From contig NZ_JAUCBZ010000015.1 of NCBI RefSeq assembly GCF_034676545.1, positions 1,581,001 through 1,645,000 on the forward strand: 64,000 nucleotides of DNA, read 5' to 3'. The stretch comes from Pararhodobacter sp. (GTDB taxonomy: Bacteria > Pseudomonadota > Alphaproteobacteria > Rhodobacterales > Rhodobacteraceae). Within the stretch, counting starts at the first letter, position 1; every line of letters begins with the position of its first letter. The notes under the pieces are model-generated. The model was not told the DNA's origin. It saw nothing but the letters and a program-made list of their open reading frames with translations, and searched no databases. Shown here piece by piece: positions 41,699 through 50,180 of the stretch. The translations under genes were made by a program, and so were the position numbers.

Positions 41699-43038
41699 CC
41701 CGGAAATTCTTTGGTACCGACGGTGTACGCGGGCAGGCGAACTCCTGGCCCATGACCGCCGAGATGGCGTTGAAACTGGGGGCTGCGGCGGGTCGATATT
41801 TTCAGCTGGACGGCAAGAACTCGCATCGTGTGGTAATCGGCAAGGATACGCGCCTGTCGTGCTACATGCTGGAGAATGCACTCACGGCGGGGCTGACCTC
41901 GACGGGCATGAACGTGCTGCTGCTTGGCCCGGTGCCGACCCCGGCGGTGGGGCTGCTGACGCGCTCGATGCGGGCCGATCTGGGCATCATGATCTCGGCC
42001 AGCCACAACACAGCCACGGATAACGGGATCAAGTTTTTCGGCCCGGACGGGTTCAAATTGTCCGATGGTGTCGAGGCCGAGATCGAGACGCTGTTGGCCG
42101 GTGACGTGGAACTGGCGGCGCCGTTGGACATTGGCCGTGCCAAACGCATCGACGATGGTTTGGGCCGCTATGTCGAATATGCCAAGACCACATTGCCGCG
42201 CGGCGTGCGGCTGGACGGGTTGAAGGTGGTCATTGATTGCGCGAACGGGGCCGCCTACAAGGCCGCCCCCGAAGTGTTGTGGGAGTTGGGGGCCGAGGTG
42301 ATCCCGGTGGGTGTCAGCCCCAACGGGTTCAACATCAATCAGGACGTCGGCTCGACGAAACCACGGGCGGCGGCCGAGACGGTGGTGTCGCACGGCGCCG
42401 ATCTGGGGATTTGCCTCGATGGTGATGCGGACCGTGTGTTGATCCTCGATGAACATGGGCGCGTGGCCGACGGCGATCAGATCATGGCGCTGTTCGCGCG
42501 CCGCTGGGCCGAGGCCGAGCGGCTGAACGACGGCACCTTGGTTGCCACGGTGATGTCCAACCTGGGGCTGGAGCGGTATCTGCAGGGGCACGGCCTGAAG
42601 CTGGAGCGCACGGCGGTAGGCGACCGCTATGTCGTGGAGCGGATGCGCGAACGGGGGTTGAACCTTGGTGGCGAACAATCCGGTCATATCGTGATGACCG
42701 ATTACGCCACAACCGGCGATGGCTTGATCGCGGGTCTGCAGTTTCTGTTGGCGATGGCGGAAACCGGCCAGGCAGCCAGCGCCCTGACCCGTCAATTCGA
42801 GCCGGTGCCGCAAAAGCTGCACAATGTGCGCTATGCGCCCGGTCAAACGCCGATGGACGCTGCCTGTGTCAAGGCCGCAATCACCGACGCCGAGGCGCGT
42901 TTGCAGGGCTGCGGGCGTTTGTTGATCCGCAAATCCGGCACAGAGCCGTTGGTGCGGGTCATGGTCGAATGCGAGGACGCGGGCCTGATGGATCAGATCG
43001 TCGCGGGCCTTGTCCACGAGATCGAAGGCGCGCTGTGA
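41695..43038 (+). CDS. glmM: Phosphoglucosamine mutase
   Basis: A 447-residue alpha-phosphohexomutase that converts glucosamine 6-phosphate to glucosamine 1-phosphate for UDP-GlcNAc and cell-wall synthesis. RKFFGTDGVRGQAN at the start, ISASHNTATDNGIKFF with the phosphoserine at about 102, the metal-binding loop DGDADR near 241-246, GEQSGH sugar-binding, and RKSGTEPLVRVM phosphate-binding near the end are all intact. It is translated in coupling with folP, an arrangement shared by many proteobacteria. Confidence 0.97.
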   Translation: MTRKFFGTDGVRGQANSWPMTAEMALKLGAAAGRYFQLDGKNSHRVVIGKDTRLSCYMLENALTAGLTSTGMNVLLLGPVPTPAVGLLTRSMRADLGIMISASHNTATDNGIKFFGPDGFKLSDGVEAEIETLLAGDVELAAPLDIGRAKRIDDGLGRYVEYAKTTLPRGVRLDGLKVVIDCANGAAYKAAPEVLWELGAEVIPVGVSPNGFNINQDVGSTKPRAAAETVVSHGADLGICLDGDADRVLILDEHGRVADGDQIMALFARRWAEAERLNDGTLVATVMSNLGLERYLQGHGLKLERTAVGDRYVVERMRERGLNLGGEQSGHIVMTDYATTGDGLIAGLQFLLAMAETGQAASALTRQFEPVPQKLHNVRYAPGQTPMDAACVKAAITDAEARLQGCGRLLIRKSGTEPLVRVMVECEDAGLMDQIVAGLVHEIEGAL

Positions 43039-43049
43039 GCGGACGCTGA

Positions 43050-43991
43050 TCAGCGGATCATTGCGCTGCTGGCATGGATGCGCTTCAGGCCGATCCGGCT
43101 GATCAGCAGGCCCAACAAGATCAACCCCAAGGCAATCAGGAACTGCGGTGGCAGCGGCTCCGCCAGGATCACGGTGCCGAAAATCACCGACCAGACCGGC
43201 ACATGGTAGTTGGTCATGGTCAGGAACGTCGGACCGGCCGTGCGGATCACATGCACCAGAACCAGCGTGGCAAACGCAGTGGGCAGCAACCCCAGATACG
43301 CCAGAGCCGCCAAAGCGCTGACGGGCGGCATGGTGTGCGGCAACCCCTCGACCAGCAGGGCGACGGGCAGGATCATGGCGCTGGCCACCAGCAATGCGGT
43401 GGTGCTGAACGCGATCGGATCGACTGGCGGGCAGCGCCGGGTGATGATCGAGCCGATGGCATAGGATAGCGTCGCGCCGATGCACACCAACCGCGCGACG
43501 GGTTCAAGCTCGGTGCCGACGGTGTCCAATGCGTCGGTGCCAATCAAGATCACCACCCCGACCAAGCCAATCGCAAACCCGGTGACCTTGTAGCGCGACA
43601 GGCGTTCACCCGGTAGGAAAAGATGGGCGAGACTGACGGTGAACAGCGGCACCATGGCCATCGTGATTCCGGCAAAGCCCGAGGTCACATGCTGCTGCGC
43701 CCAGGACAAAAGCGTAAAGGGCAACACATTGCTGAAAAACGCCATGCCGGTCGCGTGCAGCCATATTTTCGGCGTCTTGCGCAGCGACGGCAGCGGCAAC
43801 CGGCGTACAAGGCACAACAGCGACAGCGTGACGGCGGCAAAGACAATCCGTCCGGTCGCAATGCCAAACGGTCCGATTCCATCGAGTGCCAGATGCACCG
43901 CCAGAAAGGATGCACCCCAGATCATGCCGAGACCAAAGATCTCGACCCAGTTTATCAGCGTTGGGCGACTCGGGGCGGCGATTGCAGACAT
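43050..43991 (-). CDS. EamA-family (DMT superfamily) transporter
   Basis: A 313-residue inner-membrane protein with ten predicted membrane segments arranged as two EamA repeats. The first contains FGLGMIWGASFLAVHLAL and GFAGITMAMVPLFTVSLAHLF, the second AFSTTALLVASAMILPVALL and the conserved end-of-repeat VPVWSVIFGTVILAE. Such proteins export amino acids, drugs or metabolites; no substrate can be named. It diverges from paaX across 121 bases. The paa cluster neighbour could hint at export of an aromatic, but that is speculation. Confidence 0.9.
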   Translation of the reverse strand: MSAIAAPSRPTLINWVEIFGLGMIWGASFLAVHLALDGIGPFGIATGRIVFAAVTLSLLCLVRRLPLPSLRKTPKIWLHATGMAFFSNVLPFTLLSWAQQHVTSGFAGITMAMVPLFTVSLAHLFLPGERLSRYKVTGFAIGLVGVVILIGTDALDTVGTELEPVARLVCIGATLSYAIGSIITRRCPPVDPIAFSTTALLVASAMILPVALLVEGLPHTMPPVSALAALAYLGLLPTAFATLVLVHVIRTAGPTFLTMTNYHVPVWSVIFGTVILAEPLPPQFLIALGLILLGLLISRIGLKRIHASSAMIR

Positions 43992-44112
43992 GCGGGCTCC
44001 TGCGCGGTTCGGATTTGGGTCGCATGAATGCTACACATGTACAAGGGTTTCTCCACTCGTCAGCGCGCGTGGCCTGTGCCACAGTATGACATACAGTCAG
44101 AAGGGGGGCCGG

Positions 44113-44985
44113 GTGCCCAGAACCGCAATGTCGAAACTTGCGCATTCCGAGAACGAGCAATCCCAGCCGGAGTTGCGGGTCGAACAGATTGTTCAGGCGA
44201 TGCCACTGCGTGCAGCCGGGTTTATCGTGACACTCTACGGTGATGCGGTGGTGCCGCGCGGCGGCGAGGTTTGGATGGGAACGATCATCGAGATTTGCGC
44301 GGCGGTCGGAATCAGCGAAACCTTGGTGCGCACGGCGGTCTCACGGCTGGTCACGGCGGGGCAGCTTGCGGGCGTCCGGCATGGGCGGCACAGTTTTTAT
44401 CGGCTGTCCGAGAGCGTTCAGGCGGAATATGCCGACGCGGCGGCTCTGATCTACGGTCCGCCCGATCCAGTTGCCTGGCGCTTTGTCTACATCCCCGAAG
44501 GCGGTGCCGAGCCCCGCCTTTCGCAGCTTGAACGACAGGGTTATGCCCGCCTTCGGCCGCATCTGGCGGTTGGTCCGGCGCGTGGCCCGGTGCCCGCTGG
44601 TGTCTTGGCATTTGACGGCGAAGCGGTTGGCGACACCGACCTTTTACCGGAGTTCGTGGCGCAGACCTGGGACCTGGCCACGCATGCGCAGGGGTATGTC
44701 GACCTTCTGGCACAGTTTTCCCCGATCATGCGTCAGGTGCCGACTCTCTCGCCGGGGGATGCGCTCACGTTGCGGCTGCTCTTGGTTCACGCGTGGCGAC
44801 TCGTCTTGCAGCCGGACCCGAGGCTGCCAGACGCAGCCTTGCCGCCGGACTGGCCGGGGCACCCGGCGCGCGCGCTCTTCAAGACATTGTACCTTGCGCT
44901 GTCGCCCGGGGCCGAGTTGCATCTTTCCAAGATATTCGAGGGTGTTGAGGGTCACAGAGTTCGGCAAGCCCGAGGCCATGGCTGA
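44113..44985 (+). CDS. paaX: PaaX-family transcriptional repressor
   Basis: About 290 residues from GTG 44113, where AAGGGGGG (44101-44108) is a good ribosome site; ATG 44128 is an alternative. The N-terminal winged helix (SFIVTLYGD-type AGFIVTLYGDAVVPRGGEVW, then TLVRTAVSRLVTAGQLAGVRHGRHSFYRLS) and the C-terminal domain (YVDLLAQFSPI, LLLVHAWRLVLQPDPRLPDAALPPDWPG, ARALFKTLYLAL) match PaaX, the phenylacetyl-CoA-responsive repressor of phenylacetate degradation. The last residues (HRVRQARGHG) look out of frame; the alternative frame (EFGKPEAMAERLAVL) ends at 45034, so the C-terminus may be altered. It precedes the paa operon on the same strand. Confidence 0.85.
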   Translation: MPRTAMSKLAHSENEQSQPELRVEQIVQAMPLRAAGFIVTLYGDAVVPRGGEVWMGTIIEICAAVGISETLVRTAVSRLVTAGQLAGVRHGRHSFYRLSESVQAEYADAAALIYGPPDPVAWRFVYIPEGGAEPRLSQLERQGYARLRPHLAVGPARGPVPAGVLAFDGEAVGDTDLLPEFVAQTWDLATHAQGYVDLLAQFSPIMRQVPTLSPGDALTLRLLLVHAWRLVLQPDPRLPDAALPPDWPGHPARALFKTLYLALSPGAELHLSKIFEGVEGHRVRQARGHG

Positions 44986-45056
44986 ACGGCTGGCGGTCCT
45001 GGCTTCGACCCCTGACAAAAAGGAGAGGCTTTGACGGCAGCCGTTCGCCTCAAAGT

Positions 45057-45091
45057 GTCACGTTATGACTGCACAAATTCATTGATTTGTG
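45057..45091. promoter_or_regulatory. Operator-like inverted repeats upstream of the paa operon
   Basis: Two adjacent inverted repeats: GTCA (45057-45060) with TGAC (45066-45069), and CACAAAT (45072-45078) with ATTTGTG (45085-45091) around TCATTG. The second overlaps the predicted -35 element. The position fits a repressor site, most simply for PaaX, although the sequence is not the E. coli PaaX consensus. Confidence 0.45.
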
Positions 45092-45125
45092 ACGTATTTT
45101 AATTTATACAGTGACCGTGCGGTCA
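45082..45125 (+). promoter_or_regulatory. Predicted paa operon promoter with overlapping TGACCG-TG-CGGTCA palindrome
   Basis: TTGATT (45082-45087), a 17-base spacer and TATACA (45105-45110) give a good sigma-70-like promoter. Immediately after it TGACCGTGCGGTCA (45112-45125) is a perfect 6-bp inverted repeat placed over the expected transcription start. This is the usual place for a TetR- or GntR-type repressor site. Confidence 0.55.
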
Positions 45126-45146
45126 GGGAATGAGGAGACCACAACA

Positions 45147-46352
45147 ATGACCGAGGCTTTCATTTGTGATGCTGTTCGCACACCAATTGGCCGCTATGGC
45201 GGCGCGCTCTCGTCGGTTCGTGCCGACGACCTGGCCGCTGCGCCGCTCAAGGCCTTGATGGCCCGCAATGGCAGCGTGGATTGGTCTTTGGTCGATGACG
45301 TAATCTATGGCTGCGCCAATCAGGCGGGCGAAGACAATCGCAACGTGGCCCGCATGGCGGTTCTGCTGGCGGGGCTGCCGGTGAACGTGCCCGGCACGAC
45401 GATCAACCGCTTGTGTGCCTCGGGGATGGACGCGGTCGGCGCCGCCGCGCGCGCAATCAAGGCGGGCGATTGCGATCTGATGATCGCCGGTGGCGTCGAA
45501 AGCATGAGCCGCGCGCCGTTCGTGATGCCCAAGGCGACAACGGCATTCTCGCGGGCGGCAGAGGTATTTGACACCACCATCGGCTGGCGGTTCGTGAACC
45601 CGGCGATGCACAAGGCGTTCGGCACGCATTCCATGCCCGAAACCGCCGATAACGTCGCCGCCGATTGGGGTGTCTCCCGCGCGGATCAAGACGCGATGGC
45701 GCTGCGCAGCCAGCAAAACTGGGCCGCGGCGCATGAGGCGGGCTTGTTTGCGGATGAAATCGCCCCTGTGTCGATCCCGCAGCGCAAGGGCGATCCGAAG
45801 ATCATCGACACTGACGAACATCCACGCCCGCAAACCGACGCGGCGGCGCTGGCCAAGCTGCGGGGGATCAACGGCGTCGATCTGACTGTCACGGCGGGCA
45901 ATGCCAGTGGCGTGAACGATGGCGCGGCGGCGCTGGTCATCGCATCCGAGGGGGCGGCGCGGGCGCAGGGCTTGACGCCACGCGCGCGGGTCGTCGGCAT
46001 GGCGGCCGCGGGGATCGAACCTCGGGTCATGGGGGCCGGCCCGATCCCGGCGGTGAAAAAACTGCTGGCGCGCACCGGGCTGAGCATCGCGCAGATGGAT
46101 GTGATCGAATTGAACGAAGCGTTCGCCGCGCAGGGCCTTGCCGTGCTGCGCGATCTGGGCGTCGCCGATGACGACCCTCGTGTGAACCCGATGGGCGGTG
46201 CGATTGCGCTGGGTCATCCGTTGGGGATGTCGGGCGCGCGTCTGGTCGGCACGGCGATGTGGCAATTGCAACGCACGGGCGGGCGCTATGCGCTGTGCAC
46301 CATGTGCGTGGGCGTGGGTCAGGGTGTCGCCCTGATCATGGAACGGGTCTGA
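45147..46352 (+). CDS. pcaF: 3-oxoadipyl-CoA thiolase (acetyl-CoA acyltransferase)
   Basis: A 401-residue thiolase. The nucleophile Cys90 is in NRLCASGMDAVG. GGVESMSRAPFVM, NASGVNDGAAALVIAS, ELNEAFAAQGLAVL, the His in GGAIALGHPLGMSGAR and the second Cys in CTMCVGVGQGV complete the active site. The start ICDAVRTPIGRYGGALSSVR is that of PcaF/PaaJ enzymes, which cleave 3-oxoadipyl-CoA to acetyl-CoA and succinyl-CoA at the end of the phenylacetate and beta-ketoadipate pathways. It is the first gene of the paa operon and its stop is 17 bases from paaA, favouring the PaaJ role. Confidence 0.92.
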   Translation: MTEAFICDAVRTPIGRYGGALSSVRADDLAAAPLKALMARNGSVDWSLVDDVIYGCANQAGEDNRNVARMAVLLAGLPVNVPGTTINRLCASGMDAVGAAARAIKAGDCDLMIAGGVESMSRAPFVMPKATTAFSRAAEVFDTTIGWRFVNPAMHKAFGTHSMPETADNVAADWGVSRADQDAMALRSQQNWAAAHEAGLFADEIAPVSIPQRKGDPKIIDTDEHPRPQTDAAALAKLRGINGVDLTVTAGNASGVNDGAAALVIASEGAARAQGLTPRARVVGMAAAGIEPRVMGAGPIPAVKKLLARTGLSIAQMDVIELNEAFAAQGLAVLRDLGVADDDPRVNPMGGAIALGHPLGMSGARLVGTAMWQLQRTGGRYALCTMCVGVGQGVALIMERV

Positions 46353-46369
46353 ACGGGGAGATCAGAACA

Positions 46370-47359
46370 ATGTATGCACAGATGGTAAAGTCCGAGGCGA
46401 CCAATGACGACCCTGAAAAGCTGGCCGCGTTTCAGGCGCGCATCGACGCGGGCGAGCGGATCGAGCCCAAGGAGTGGATGCCCGAAGGCTATCGCAAGAC
46501 GCTGATCCGGCAAATCGGCCAGCACGCGCACTCGGAGATCGTCGGTCAGTTGCCCGAGGGCAACTGGATCACCCGCGCGCCCACGCTGGAGCGCAAGGCG
46601 ATCCTGCTGGCCAAGGTGCAGGATGAAGCGGGGCACGGGTTGTACCTGTATTGCGCCGCCGAAACGCTGGGCGTGTCGCGCGACGACCTGACCGAGCAAT
46701 TGCTGTCGGGCCGGATGAAATATTCGTCGATCTTCAATTATCCGACGCTGACCTGGGCCGATATCGGCGCGGTTGGCTGGCTGGTCGATGGCGCGGCGAT
46801 CATGAATCAGGTGCCGTTGCAGCGCACGTCTTTCGGGCCGTATGCCCGGGCGATGGTGCGGATCTGCAAGGAGGAAAGCTTTCACCAGCGGCAGGGCTAC
46901 GATCTGATCCGGGTGATGGCGCAGGGCACCGCCGAGCAGAAGGCAATGGCGCAAGATGCACTGAACCGGTTCTGGTATCCGTCGCTGATGATGTTCGGGC
47001 CGAGCGACAAGGACTCGGTGCATTCGACGCAATCCATGGCGTGGAAGATCAAGATCAACACCAACGATGAATTGCGCCAGAAATTCGTCGACCAGACCGT
47101 GCCGCAGGCGCATTATCTGGGGCTGACGATCCCCGACGAGACACTGACGTGGAACGATGACAAGAACGGCTGGGACTTTGCCGAGCCTGACTGGAACGAG
47201 TTCTACGACGTCCTCAAGGGGAATGGTCCGTGCAACGTCGAGCGGATCGAGGCGCGTCAGAACGCCTGGAATGACGGTGCATGGTTCCGCGATGGTTTGA
47301 TGGCACATGCCAAGAAAGCCGATGCCCGGCGCAAGGCGGCCAAGGTCGCTGCAGAATAA
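46370..47359 (+). CDS. paaA: 1,2-phenylacetyl-CoA epoxidase, subunit PaaA
   Basis: A 329-residue catalytic subunit of the ring-epoxidising monooxygenase. Diiron ligands sit on the ferritin-like helices: QDEAGHGLYLY carries the first ExxH and CKEESFHQRQGYDL the second. IGQHAHSEIVGQLPEGNWITRAPTLERKA is the conserved substrate-region stretch and FGPSDKDSVHS is near the end. PaaA with PaaC and the reductase PaaE epoxidises phenylacetyl-CoA using O2 and NADPH. The gene is second in the operon and is followed by an intergenic repeat before paaB. Confidence 0.97.
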   Translation: MYAQMVKSEATNDDPEKLAAFQARIDAGERIEPKEWMPEGYRKTLIRQIGQHAHSEIVGQLPEGNWITRAPTLERKAILLAKVQDEAGHGLYLYCAAETLGVSRDDLTEQLLSGRMKYSSIFNYPTLTWADIGAVGWLVDGAAIMNQVPLQRTSFGPYARAMVRICKEESFHQRQGYDLIRVMAQGTAEQKAMAQDALNRFWYPSLMMFGPSDKDSVHSTQSMAWKIKINTNDELRQKFVDQTVPQAHYLGLTIPDETLTWNDDKNGWDFAEPDWNEFYDVLKGNGPCNVERIEARQNAWNDGAWFRDGLMAHAKKADARRKAAKVAAE

Positions 47360-47360
47360 G

Positions 47361-47431
47361 GCGGAGTGGGGGCTTTGCCCCCTCTTCGGCGGTGCCGAAT
47401 TCACCCCCAGAGTATTTGGGGCAAGATGAAA
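47361..47431 (+). repeat. Dispersed intergenic hairpin repeat, GAGTATTT-type, inside the paa operon
   Basis: The copy starts right after the paaA stop with GGGGGC-TTTGC-CCCC, passes a GGCGGTGCCG stem, and ends CCCCCAGAGTATTTGGGGCA, AGATGAAAGG. The last AAAGG doubles as the probable paaB ribosome site. It is the same family as 35951-36008. Confidence 0.7.
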
Positions 47432-47441
47432 GGGATAAGCC

Positions 47442-47726
47442 ATGTCGAATGAATGGCCACTTTGGGAAGTGTTTATCCGGGGCCAGCATGGCCTCAACCA
47501 TCGGCATGTGGGCAGCTTGCACGCGCCCGATGCGGAATTGGCGATGCGTCACGCGCGCGACGTCTACACCCGGCGCAATGAGGGGGTGAGTATCTGGGTG
47601 GTGCCGTCGGCCGAGATTACCGCGTCGGCCCCGTCCGACAAGGGCCCATTGTTTGATCCGGCAAATGCCAAGGTCTATCGCCACCCGACATTTTACGACA
47701 TTCCCGATGAAGTGGGGCACATGTAA
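47442..47726 (+). CDS. paaB: 1,2-phenylacetyl-CoA epoxidase, subunit PaaB
   Basis: A 94-residue protein with the PaaB core WPLWEVFIRGQHGLNHRHVG, SLHAPDAELAMRHARDVYT and RRNEGVSIWVVPS. PaaB bridges PaaA-PaaC heterodimers in the epoxidase complex and is needed for activity. The TAA stop overlaps the paaC ATG by one base (TAATG), so the two are translationally coupled. The ribosome site AAAGG lies at the end of the upstream repeat. Confidence 0.95.
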   Translation: MSNEWPLWEVFIRGQHGLNHRHVGSLHAPDAELAMRHARDVYTRRNEGVSIWVVPSAEITASAPSDKGPLFDPANAKVYRHPTFYDIPDEVGHM

Positions 47727-48570
47727 TGCCAGCACAAGGTGATATGATGACCCCCGACGCCGAAGCTTTGGCCAAGGCGCAAAGTGGAACCGGGCGCGCG
47801 CCACTTGTGGCGAATGATGCGGCGACGGATTTGTTCACAGGTCTGACAAGGCTGGGTGATAACACCTTGATTCTAGGGCATCGTGTGTCGGAGTGGTGCG
47901 GCCATTCCCCGGTGCTTGAGGAAGACATCGCGCTGGCCAACATCGCGCTGGACCTCATTGGCCAGACGCAATTCTGGCTGGGTCTGGCGGGCGAGGTTGA
48001 AGGCGCTGGGCGCGATGCGGATGCGCTGGCCTTTCGTCGCGACTCGGGGGACTTTCGCAACATTTTGCTGGTCGAGCGTCCGAACGGCGATTTCGGGCAC
48101 ACCCTCATGCGTCAGTTCCTGTTTGACGCGTGGCATGCGCCGATGTTGGCGGCTCTGACCAAATCCAGCGATTCGCGGATTGCCGAGATCGCGGCCAAAG
48201 CCAGCAAGGAAGTGGCCTATCATATCGAGCGCTCGGCGGATCTGGTGATCCGGTTGGGTGACGGCACCGAGGAGAGCCATGCGCGGATGCAAAAGGCGCT
48301 GGATCGGCTGTGGAGCTATACCGGCGAGATGTTCCTCGGTGACGACACCGATGCACGGCTGGCCGCGCCGGGATCATGCCTGCGCCTGAATCGCTGCGTG
48401 CCGGCTGGGATGAGACGGTCAATCATGTCTTGGCCGAGGCCACGCTGACCCGTCCGACAAGCACGTTTGCGCATCAAGGCGGCAAGCAGGGGCGCCATTC
48501 CGAGCATATGGGGCATCTGTTGGCGCCGATGCAGTGGTTGCAGCGCGCCTATCCGGACGCCACCTGGTGA
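47726..48570 (+). pseudogene. paaC: Frameshifted 1,2-phenylacetyl-CoA epoxidase, subunit PaaC
   Basis: The frame from ATG 47726 carries the PaaC core: DNTLILGHRVSEWCGHSPVL, EDIALANIALDLIGQ, LMRQFLFDAWHAPML and IERSADLVIRLGDGTEESHARM. It breaks near 48368; the continuation (MPAPESLRAGWDETVNHVL, SEHMGHLLAPMQWLQRAYPD) is in another frame ending at 48570. One missing base in the GCCGCGCCGGGA run restores a 281-residue protein of normal length. PaaC is the structural partner of PaaA. All other subunits are intact, so a sequence error is likely; if real, the epoxidase is inactive. Confidence 0.88.
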
Positions 48571-48574
48571 CACC

Positions 48575-49084
48575 ATGAGCGCCGCCATCGAGCAGGTCTG
48601 GACCTGGTTGGGCGAAGTGCCCGACCCCGAGATTCCGGTCATCAGCCTGACCGATCTGGGGATCATCCGCGACGTGGCCTATGAGGGCGAGACACTGGTG
48701 GTCACCGTCACGCCGACTTATTCGGGCTGCCCGGCCACCAGCGTGATCAACTTCGAGATCGAGAAAAAACTGCGCGACAAGGGGGTGGCCGATGTGCGCC
48801 TCAAACGCCAGCTTTCGCCGCCCTGGACGACGGACTGGATCAACCCTGCGGCGCGGCAGGCGCTGAAAGACTATGGGATTGCGCCGCCCATTGACGGCAC
48901 CGCTGCCGATGGTGTGATCGCCGGGCGCATAGCGCGCATGAGCGGTGACAACCGAGCGGTGGAATGCCCGCGCTGCGGCTCGACATCGACCGAAAAGGTC
49001 AGCCAATTCGGCTCGACCCCGTGCAAAGCGAGTTACCGCTGCACGGATTGCCTTGAACCCTTCGACTATTTCAAATGTATTTGA
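48575..49084 (+). CDS. paaD: PaaD, Fe-S/diiron maturation factor of the phenylacetyl-CoA epoxidase
   Basis: A 169-residue protein. The N-terminal MIP18/DUF59 domain has EVPDPEIPVISLTDLGIIRD and PTYSGCPATSVI with the conserved Cys. A C-terminal zinc-ribbon-like part carries VECPRCGSTSTEKVSQFG, TPCKASYRC and CLEPFDYFKC. The end FGSTPCKASYRC...FKCI is typical of PaaD. It is needed to mature the epoxidase metal centres and is not a catalytic subunit. It starts 5 bases after the paaC stop. Confidence 0.95.
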   Translation: MSAAIEQVWTWLGEVPDPEIPVISLTDLGIIRDVAYEGETLVVTVTPTYSGCPATSVINFEIEKKLRDKGVADVRLKRQLSPPWTTDWINPAARQALKDYGIAPPIDGTAADGVIAGRIARMSGDNRAVECPRCGSTSTEKVSQFGSTPCKASYRCTDCLEPFDYFKCI

Positions 49085-49093
49085 GGTGCCCGC

Positions 49094-50167
49094 ATGGCCC
49101 GTTTCCTGCCCCTTGAAGTGACCAACGTGCAGAAAGACACCCGTGATGCGGTTGTCGTGACGCTGCGCCCGCGCCCCGAAGACGCGGATCGTTTTGCCTT
49201 TACCCAAGGTCAATATCTGACGTTCCGACGTGAGTTTGAAGGGGAGGAATTGCGCCGCTCGTATTCGATCTGCGCGGGGCTTGACGAGGGGCTGCTGAAG
49301 GTCGGCATCAAGCGCGTTGACGGCGGTGCGTTCAGCACTTGGGCGAATGAGAACCTGTCGCCGGGAATCGTGCTGGAGGCGATGCCGCCAATGGGCAATT
49401 TCCATGTGCCGTTGCAGGCCGACAAGGGCCGCAGCTATCTCGGCTTTGCCGGCGGGTCCGGGATCACGCCAGTGCTGTCGATCCTGAAAACTGTGCTGAC
49501 CCGCGAGCCACAGTCACGGTTCACGCTGGTCTATGCCAACCGTCAGATGTCTTCGATCATGTTCCGCGAGGAGCTGGAGGATCTGAAGAATATCTATCTG
49601 GGCCGCCTGTCGGTGATCCATGTCCTCGAGGCGGAAGGGCAGGAAATTGATCTGTTCACCGGCCGCGTCGATGACGAGAAAATGACGGCCCTGTTCACCA
49701 ATTGGGTTGATCCGAAGACGGTTGATGTGGCCTTTATCTGTGGGCCAGAGCCGATGATGCTGACGATTGCGCGCAGCCTCAAGGACAATGGTTTGGGCGA
49801 TGACCAGATCAAGTTCGAGCTGTTTGCCAGCGGCCAGCCCGGGCGTGCCAAACACAAGGCCGTCAGCAAGGTCGCGGATAGCGGCGAGGCCTGTGAGGCC
49901 ACGGTCACGCTGGACGGGGCGACCCGCTCATTCCGGATGCCGAAATCCGGCGAGAGCCTGTTGGACGCGGCCTTGAGCAACAATCTGGATGCGCCCTATG
50001 CGTGCAAGGCAGGGGTTTGTTCGACTTGCCGCGCCAAGGTGTTGGAGGGTGACGTCGAGATGCACACCAACCACGCGCTTGAGGATTACGAGGTCAAGCA
50101 AGGCTATGTGTTGACCTGCCAATGTTACCCGCTCAGCGACAAAGTTGTCGTCAGCTACGATCAATAA
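49094..50167 (+). CDS. paaE: 1,2-phenylacetyl-CoA epoxidase reductase, subunit PaaE
   Basis: A 357-residue reductase. The FAD domain has RRSYSICAGLDEGLLKVGIK and GGAFSTWANENL. The NADPH domain has GFAGGSGITPVLSILKTVL, TLVYANRQMSSIMFREELEDL and FICGPEPMM. The C-terminal plant-type 2Fe-2S domain has CKAGVCSTCRAKVLEG plus CQCYP with the four Cys ligands. PaaE passes electrons from NADPH to the diiron centre of PaaA. It is 9 bases after paaD in the operon. Confidence 0.97.
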   Translation: MARFLPLEVTNVQKDTRDAVVVTLRPRPEDADRFAFTQGQYLTFRREFEGEELRRSYSICAGLDEGLLKVGIKRVDGGAFSTWANENLSPGIVLEAMPPMGNFHVPLQADKGRSYLGFAGGSGITPVLSILKTVLTREPQSRFTLVYANRQMSSIMFREELEDLKNIYLGRLSVIHVLEAEGQEIDLFTGRVDDEKMTALFTNWVDPKTVDVAFICGPEPMMLTIARSLKDNGLGDDQIKFELFASGQPGRAKHKAVSKVADSGEACEATVTLDGATRSFRMPKSGESLLDAALSNNLDAPYACKAGVCSTCRAKVLEGDVEMHTNHALEDYEVKQGYVLTCQCYPLSDKVVVSYDQ

Positions 50168-50180
50168 AGGGGCCGCAACC

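Noticed and set aside
41626..43485. A 619-codon minus-strand frame opposite glmM
   Set aside because: glmM has all active-site motifs on the plus strand; the opposite frame is Arg/His/Gln-rich and featureless.
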